DNA from: Deinococcus rhizophilus
GTDB lineage: Bacteria > Deinococcota > Deinococci > Deinococcales > Deinococcaceae
Direction: 5' to 3'
Length of the DNA: 21,599 bases
NCBI RefSeq assembly: GCF_030271215.1
Contig: NZ_JASNGB010000031.1
Location: 1-21,599, forward strand
In this document: positions 17,417 through 21,599 of the stretch, piece by piece
Numbering within the stretch: the first letter of the stretch is position 1
Layout: the number at the start of each line of letters is the position of its first letter
The notes under the pieces: generated by a model
Database searches by the model: none
The model's input: the letters and a program-made list of their open reading frames with translations, nothing else
Told to the model about the DNA's origin: nothing
Position numbers and translations under genes: made by a program

Positions 17417-17534
17417 TGAAATCTCCAGAAACGCCGTCTGGAACGCCATGTATAGGAGCGCTTTGGTGGTGTTTTTTCACCAATATGTTTACAAGATCTT
17501 TTCCAGAAAGAACTAGAATCCAACACCAGGGACC
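17417..17534 (+). other. A+T-rich segment between iterons and rep, probable unwinding and promoter region
   Basis: The stretch 17468-17519 is strongly A+T-rich compared with the surroundings, with a T-run, AATATGTTTAC and TAGAAT near the rep start. An inverted repeat TTGGTG (17463-17468) / CACCAA (17478-17483) lies at its left. It is the likely place for origin opening and for the rep promoter. No exact DnaA box (TTATNCACA) was found. Confidence 0.45.
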
Positions 17535-18893
17535 ATGGACGAGACCAAGCGGGCAGGCTTCGACGACCTCAACTGGGGTCGGCTGAACCTGGTCTCAGCC
17601 CAGGATCAGGTGGTCCAGCAGCACAGCTGGCGGGTGACCTATCAGCACGGGGACCGGGTGGTGAAGGTGGCCTGCCGGGCACTGCCCGACTATGGGGTAC
17701 CGCATGGAGTCGACAACGACGTGAGCAGCGCACTGCTGGACCACTACATGAGTATCGGCCTCCCCGAGGACGGCGAGATGATCATGGCCGTGTCCGAGCT
17801 GATGCAGCTGGCCAATTTCCACCGCAGTGGCAAATACCGCGAGATGCTCGCCACCAGCCTCGACCGCCTGCACACCAGCTCCTACGAGATCAGTGGGGGC
17901 TGGCGGGATCACCCCAACCGCCGCTGGACCACTGCCAAGTTCCACTTCATCGAGCTGCTGGAGTACACCCACCAGGGTGAGTCGGGGCGTTTCGACGAAC
18001 GCACTATGTTGCGCTTGCGTCTCGCTGAACCGCTCGTCGCGTCCCTGCGCAGCGGCTACACCAAGCCGCTGAATCTCGAATTCATGCACTCACTCTCGCG
18101 GCCCCGCACCCGCATCATCTTCCGGCTGCTCGACGCCATGCGCTACAACCCTGAAGACCCGGACGAGCTGATTGACGAGTACGAGGTGGGCCTGATCGAG
18201 TGGGCCGACCAGTGCAAGCTGCCCAACACCCGGCCGGACGTCATTCGGCGCGCCCTGGAAGGGCCGCATGAGGAACTCCTGCGCCGGGGCTACCTCCAGG
18301 AGGTTCTGCTCAGTGGCCGGGGACGGCAGCAACGCCTGCGGTACGTGTTCGCGCCCGAGTTCACCCCCGTCAGCCCCGCCCTGCTGCACCGCCTGCGCCT
18401 CCATGGGGTCGCGGATGGGGTGTCCCGCCAACTCGCCCGCCAGTACCGCACGTCGGTGCTGATGGGCCGCATCGACCTGTTCGAGCGCTTGCTGAAATCT
18501 GGCAAGCTCACCCTGCGCAAGACGGCCGCGCACGCCCTGGTGCACCTGATCAAGCATCCTGACCAGTATGTGGAAGAGGAGCGGGCCGGTCAGCGCCTCG
18601 CCTTGCCGGCCCGGCCTACGCCCGCGGACGTCCACGAGGTGGGTCCAGCGCCTGACCTGACCGCGCAGCTGGCTGAGCTCAATGACGAACAGCGGGCCAG
18701 CTTCGCCGTCAAGCGAATTTCGCTGCTGTACCACCGCAAGTTCACGCCCATGGAACTTGACACCCTCCGGTACCGCCTCCTCCAGGGCGAGGTGGAGGCG
18801 GGGGTCCTCCTTGATGACGCGTACCGACGCCTAGCCTCGTTGGAGGCCCAAGGCTTTGTCGATGACCTCAAGGCGGCCCTGCGCTCTGGATGA
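17535..18893 (+). CDS. Plasmid replication initiator protein A (RPA family)
   Basis: A 452-residue initiator of the RepA/RPA family found on large plasmids of Deinococcus and other bacteria. The N-terminal region contains N-L-V-S-A-Q-D-Q and V-D-N-D-V-S-S-A-L-L. A winged-helix-like block runs through M-A-V-S-E-L-M-Q-L-A, L-H-T-S-S-Y-E-I-S-G-G-W and R-W-T-T-A-K-F-H-F-I-E. The next block is rich in basic residues (L-S-R-P-R-T-R-I-I-F-R-L-L-D-A-M-R-Y). A long C-terminal tail is charged and probably helical. It should bind the upstream iterons and open the origin. ATG at 17535 follows a weak AGGGA site. Codon use is G+C-rich like the glycosyltransferase genes. Identification is by overall pattern and by position next to the iterons; exact domain borders are not certain. 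Confidence 0.85.
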   Translation: MDETKRAGFDDLNWGRLNLVSAQDQVVQQHSWRVTYQHGDRVVKVACRALPDYGVPHGVDNDVSSALLDHYMSIGLPEDGEMIMAVSELMQLANFHRSGKYREMLATSLDRLHTSSYEISGGWRDHPNRRWTTAKFHFIELLEYTHQGESGRFDERTMLRLRLAEPLVASLRSGYTKPLNLEFMHSLSRPRTRIIFRLLDAMRYNPEDPDELIDEYEVGLIEWADQCKLPNTRPDVIRRALEGPHEELLRRGYLQEVLLSGRGRQQRLRYVFAPEFTPVSPALLHRLRLHGVADGVSRQLARQYRTSVLMGRIDLFERLLKSGKLTLRKTAAHALVHLIKHPDQYVEEERAGQRLALPARPTPADVHEVGPAPDLTAQLAELNDEQRASFAVKRISLLYHRKFTPMELDTLRYRLLQGEVEAGVLLDDAYRRLASLEAQGFVDDLKAALRSG

Positions 18894-19348
18894 AGGCAGT
18901 GAGCCGTACGCATGGCCCATGCTGGCCACAGCAAGGCCGTCAAGCCCCTGGCAAAGCCTGAGACGCCCTCAAGGACAGGCGGCAGGTTTCAGGGCCCTTC
19001 CTGGGCTTTCTGTGGGTTTCCTCAAGGATGCTCGGGCCGGCGGCAGGGGCGGGCGGTTCCCATGGGATCAGGCCCTGGCCTGCTCTACACCACACGCGGG
19101 GGCTTCAAAGGCCAGCGCCTGGGGCTGGCACGGCGAAGTCTTCAGGCCTGTCCAGTGGCGAGGAGTGCCCCGTGCAGGTCAGCCCTCGCCAACGGCAGCA
19201 GATTGACCCACGGTGGCCTGGCCCCGTTCTCCCGGCAGGTACGCCCACAAGCGGTGCCGCTCTACGAAGCTCTGGGTTTCTCTTCCCGGGACGACTTCGC
19301 GGAGCCTGGGCTCCTCTGGCAGTCCCGTGCTGGCGGTGAAGGGGGGGT
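18894..19348. other. Non-coding gap between rep and the metallopeptidase gene
   Basis: The two flanking genes converge here. Open frames exist on both strands but none gives a recognisable full protein. The gap contains a GNAT-like remnant listed separately, and near 18990 a weak GCCC-TTCCT-GGGC stem followed by TTTCT that could terminate rep. No iterons or other clear repeats were seen. Confidence 0.4.
19236..19328 (+). pseudogene. Possible C-terminal remnant of a GNAT acetyltransferase
   Basis: The frame reads Q-V-R-P-Q-A-V-P-L-Y-E-A-L-G-F followed by R-D-D-F-A-E-P-G-L-L-W. This matches the usual GNAT ending (A-x-x-L-Y-E-x-L-G-F, then an acidic loop and E-P-G-L). Upstream in the same frame there is no acetyl-CoA loop and no sensible N-terminal half, so only a fragment remains. 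It could be chance. Confidence 0.3.
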
Positions 19349-20893
19349 TCAGGGCCTTGTGGGGAGGACGTCCGGGAACAAGAGGCGTTCCACCAGCAGG
19401 TTCCCGGATTCTGCAGCTGCCGGGCCAGGTGGATCCGCTGCGGCTTGCATCCCCGTCGGCAACTGGTAGGGATCGGCCGCGGCACGGTTGACCTGGTACC
19501 CCAGGTCTTCGAGGGCGGCCAGGGTCATCACCGAGAGGGCCCTCTTGCTGCGGCTGAGAGACGGGCCCATGACCTCACCCGCCACCTGGGCTTCATGCCA
19601 GTGGGTGCAGCGGTTGCGGCCGCCCGTCTCTGCGAGCGGAACCCCGGGGTGGCCGCCTCCCAGGGCCCGGTAGGCCTGAACCGCCTGGGCCCCGATATAG
19701 GCCACCGGTCCCGTGGTCTGGCTGCAGTTGGGGGGGTCGAGCAGGGTAGGCCACTGCGTGCCGTACCCCTCCCAGAGGGTGCCCAGGCCCAGGACGTGGC
19801 CGAGCTCGTGGGTGACCAGGTTACTGAGCAGCTGCGGCGCTTCCTCGAGGTGATCCATGCTGGACAGGGAGAGGCGCATTTCACCCGTCGCGGGCAACCA
19901 CTTCCCTCCAGGCACCTCCCGCATCGCGAGGGGTCCGGCATAGCCCGCCATCACCGGGGTCATCGGCTCGACGTACACACTCACCAACACGTCGTCCACC
20001 ACAACCTCCTGGTCCCCGATCAGGACCCGTGAAGAGGGCAGACCCTGGGTGATCACGCTTTCCCAGCGGCGCGCCGCCTGTTCCACGGTGGCCTGGTACT
20101 CCGCGCTGGGCGGTGGAGTCATCCACCTCAGGGTGAGGTTGAAGGGATCCCCACCGGGGCTCTGGGCGTGGACCTTCGTGCTCGCGCTCAGGCCTCCCAG
20201 GGTCAGGGTCAGTTCCCCGGGAGTGGTGCCGCTGCGCACCAGCACGCTGGGGCGCGCGTCCTGATGCTGTCCGGACCAGCCGCTTGAACTGAGCGTGGCT
20301 CCACCCTGGGCGCGCCAGGTCGCTCCCAGCGCCGAGGCATCGGGAAGGCACGGCTGGGCCTGAAACTGCAGGTCGGCCATCAGCCACAGCTGCTCCCCGG
20401 CATTGATGCGGACCTCGGCCGGCAGCGAGACCCGGGTCAGCTGGCAGCGGTCCAGGCTTTGAGACGCGTTGGGCGTCACGTTGACCTGGAGGGCATGACG
20501 CTGGGTTTGCACATTGCCTGCGGCGTCCCTGGCCTGCAGGTCCAGGGTATGGGGTCCATTGTCGGCCGGCTGATAGCTGATGGTACCGCTGAGGGTTGGC
20601 CCAGCGTGCTGCTGCACCAGGCGCCCATTGTCGTGCAGTTCCAGGTGGGTGACGGCCACATTGTCCCGGGCCGTCACCGAATAAGTCAGTTTTTGAGGAC
20701 TGGCGCCTGTGACCTCCGTTCGGCTGATGCTCAGCGTAGCCTCTGGGCGCTCGCGGTCGGCGGCTGGAAGGGGCGGGGCCGGGGCACGCGCGACTGGCTT
20801 CTCCGCGCAGCCCATCAGGAGGGCGCCGACGAGCACGAAACCGAGAAGCGGGAGGGAAGGAACTGGACGGTATGGGCGCTGATCCTGGTTCAT
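19349..20893 (-). CDS. Leishmanolysin-type (M8) zinc metallopeptidase lipoprotein
   Basis: A 514-residue predicted secreted lipoprotein. The signal is basic R-P-Y-R-P, then a hydrophobic core, ending in lipobox Leu26-Met27-Gly28-Cys29. One Ig-like beta domain (about residues 45-135, with D-N-G-R-L-V and L-D-L-Q-A-R-D-A-A-G-N-V) is followed by a second beta-rich region (about 150-235). The catalytic part has H-E-L-G-H-V-L-G-L-G-T-L-W with His362, Glu363 and His366. The third zinc ligand is probably His431 in T-H-W-H-E-A. The Met-turn is at Met456 in L-S-V-M-T-L-A-A-L-E-D-L-G-Y. This arrangement is characteristic of bacterial leishmanolysin relatives. ATG at 20893 has AGAGG 8 bases upstream. 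The longer open frame to 21217 does not read as protein. Targets are unknown; envelope or extracellular proteins are likely. Confidence 0.85.
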   Translation of the reverse strand: MNQDQRPYRPVPSLPLLGFVLVGALLMGCAEKPVARAPAPPLPAADRERPEATLSISRTEVTGASPQKLTYSVTARDNVAVTHLELHDNGRLVQQHAGPTLSGTISYQPADNGPHTLDLQARDAAGNVQTQRHALQVNVTPNASQSLDRCQLTRVSLPAEVRINAGEQLWLMADLQFQAQPCLPDASALGATWRAQGGATLSSSGWSGQHQDARPSVLVRSGTTPGELTLTLGGLSASTKVHAQSPGGDPFNLTLRWMTPPPSAEYQATVEQAARRWESVITQGLPSSRVLIGDQEVVVDDVLVSVYVEPMTPVMAGYAGPLAMREVPGGKWLPATGEMRLSLSSMDHLEEAPQLLSNLVTHELGHVLGLGTLWEGYGTQWPTLLDPPNCSQTTGPVAYIGAQAVQAYRALGGGHPGVPLAETGGRNRCTHWHEAQVAGEVMGPSLSRSKRALSVMTLAALEDLGYQVNRAAADPYQLPTGMQAAADPPGPAAAESGNLLVERLLFPDVLPTRP

Positions 20894-21513
20894 GCCACAA
20901 CCTCTGGAGGTACGTGTCTCTGGGGGAACCACCGGCAGCCGCACGGTAGGCACCGACAGGCAGGTCATCACGTGGGGTTCGATTGACGTCAGGTCATGGT
21001 TCAGGTCCCCTCCCCAGTGGAGTCCTAGGGGTCTTGCTGTCCCGTCCGCGTGGAGGGTTACTCCCTCACTTTTTGATGAGTCTTCACCATGAGCCGGATA
21101 AGTGTCCAGCCGAGTCCCTGGGGTCTTGGGGAGTCTGACCCCTCCCCTGCCGAGCCCAAGGACAACCCGCGTCTGATTCTCCTCGTCCCAGAGGGCAACT
21201 AGCGCAAATTGCCCCAAACTTCTGTATGAAATTTAACATGATTTCATAATTCTTAACATGAGGGGTGGGTTTGAAGTTACTCTGATGTTAGAAATCCCAC
21301 ATTCGTGAGCGGGGGTGGTGCCCTGGAGTGACTGGCGATGCGTGGCGTGCGTTCCTCTGAGAGAGAAGTGGTGTTCGGTCCCTGCCTTGTCTTGTTGGTG
21401 TAGGGGCGTGTGACCTCAGATCAGAACTACAGGAAGCGGTAACCCGAACACGGGTTTTCGCAGCGGCCTCTGGTGTGTCTGCACGCTGGGATGGCCGTCA
21501 AGGGAGACAGCAT
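20894..21513. other. Gene-free upstream region of the metallopeptidase gene
   Basis: No coding region can be supported. The A+T-rich cluster at 21225-21260 is the only strong structural signal and is listed separately. A TGACGTCA palindrome lies at 20984-20991. A short hairpin AACCCG/CGGGTT (21441-21456) with four T residues after it could be a weak plus-strand terminator. Confidence 0.4.
21225..21260. promoter_or_regulatory. Operator-like palindrome overlapping direct repeats
   Basis: TATGAAAT (21225-21232) and ATTTCATA (21241-21248) form a perfect inverted repeat across eight bases. The spacer itself is TTAACATG (21233-21240), which recurs at 21253-21260, exactly 20 bases or about two helical turns away. 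The segment is sharply A+T-rich. It may control the metallopeptidase gene on the minus strand or a gene to the right. Confidence 0.45.
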
Positions 21514-21599
21514 ATGACGGGATTCAAGTATTTCGCCTTGGCTCTGACTGGTGCCTTGACTGACATCTTGCAGTTTAGGTCGAGAGGGCGAGAAGTGCG
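21514..21599 (+). CDS. Possible gene start, unidentified, cut by the window edge
   Basis: ATG at 21514 is preceded by AAGGGAG at a normal distance (7 bases). It opens a frame starting MTGFKYFALALTGALTDILQ that stays open to the end of the window (28 complete codons). The hydrophobic start could be a weak signal or a membrane segment. There is too little to name it, and it could be a chance frame. Confidence 0.35.
   Translation, partial: MTGFKYFALALTGALTDILQFRSRGREV

Noticed and set aside
17500..17534. TAGAAT as a -10 element for rep
   Set aside because: It lies only 15 bases before the ATG and has no good -35 at 16-18 bases, so I do not call it a promoter.
18912..19469. Plus-strand open frame of 185 codons after rep
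   Set aside because: Apart from a short GNAT-like stretch near 19236, it shows no protein-like pattern, overlaps the metallopeptidase gene and lacks a convincing start site.
20894..21217. In-frame upstream extension of the metallopeptidase gene
   Set aside because: A lipoprotein signal with a good ribosome site begins at 20893. The extra residues have no signal, no domain and no ribosome site.

Overview
The window is high-G+C bacterial DNA and looks like part of a large plasmid or secondary replicon of a Deinococcus-like organism. That assignment is an inference. It rests on the base composition, a RepA-type plasmid initiator next to an iteron array, a DUF11-repeat lipoprotein, and remnants of IS630-, IS3- and probably IS4-family insertion sequences. 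No rRNA, tRNA or CRISPR array was seen.

The left half (499-12695, all minus strand) is one tightly packed surface-polysaccharide operon of eleven genes, read from right to left. It starts with a Wzc-like chain-length regulator/tyrosine autokinase. Next come rmlB, rmlA and an rmlC-like gene for a dTDP-activated sugar, the flippase wzx and the repeat-unit polymerase wzy. A GT2 and a GT4 glycosyltransferase follow, then a fusion of a GT4 domain to a phosphoglycosyl transferase. The last two genes are a GNAT and a FemAB-like acyltransferase. Almost every junction is a 4-base overlap (ATGA, GTGA, once CTGA), so translation is probably coupled. The expected Wzx/Wzy logic is that the fusion protein starts the lipid-linked repeat unit and adds a sugar, the other transferases extend it, Wzx flips it, Wzy polymerises it and the Wzc-like protein sets chain length. 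No rmlD and no outer-membrane export gene lie in the window. The two distal acyltransferase genes are visibly richer in A+T than the rest.

Just upstream of the operon, on the same strand and separated by a perfect terminator-like hairpin, is a large lipoprotein (12891-15452) with three DUF11 repeats, each carrying a cysteine pair. Next to it (15453-17000) is an A+T-richer intergenic stretch and a junction of two truncated insertion sequences facing each other.

The plasmid replication module is at 17143-18893. It has ten iterons (nine direct, one inverted), an A+T-rich stretch, and a 452-residue replication initiator. Convergent with it after a 455-base gap is a leishmanolysin-type (M8) zinc metallopeptidase lipoprotein (19349-20893). 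Its upstream region carries a compact palindrome and direct-repeat cluster. The window ends in the first codons of a possible gene. A truncated IS630-type transposase occupies the left edge.
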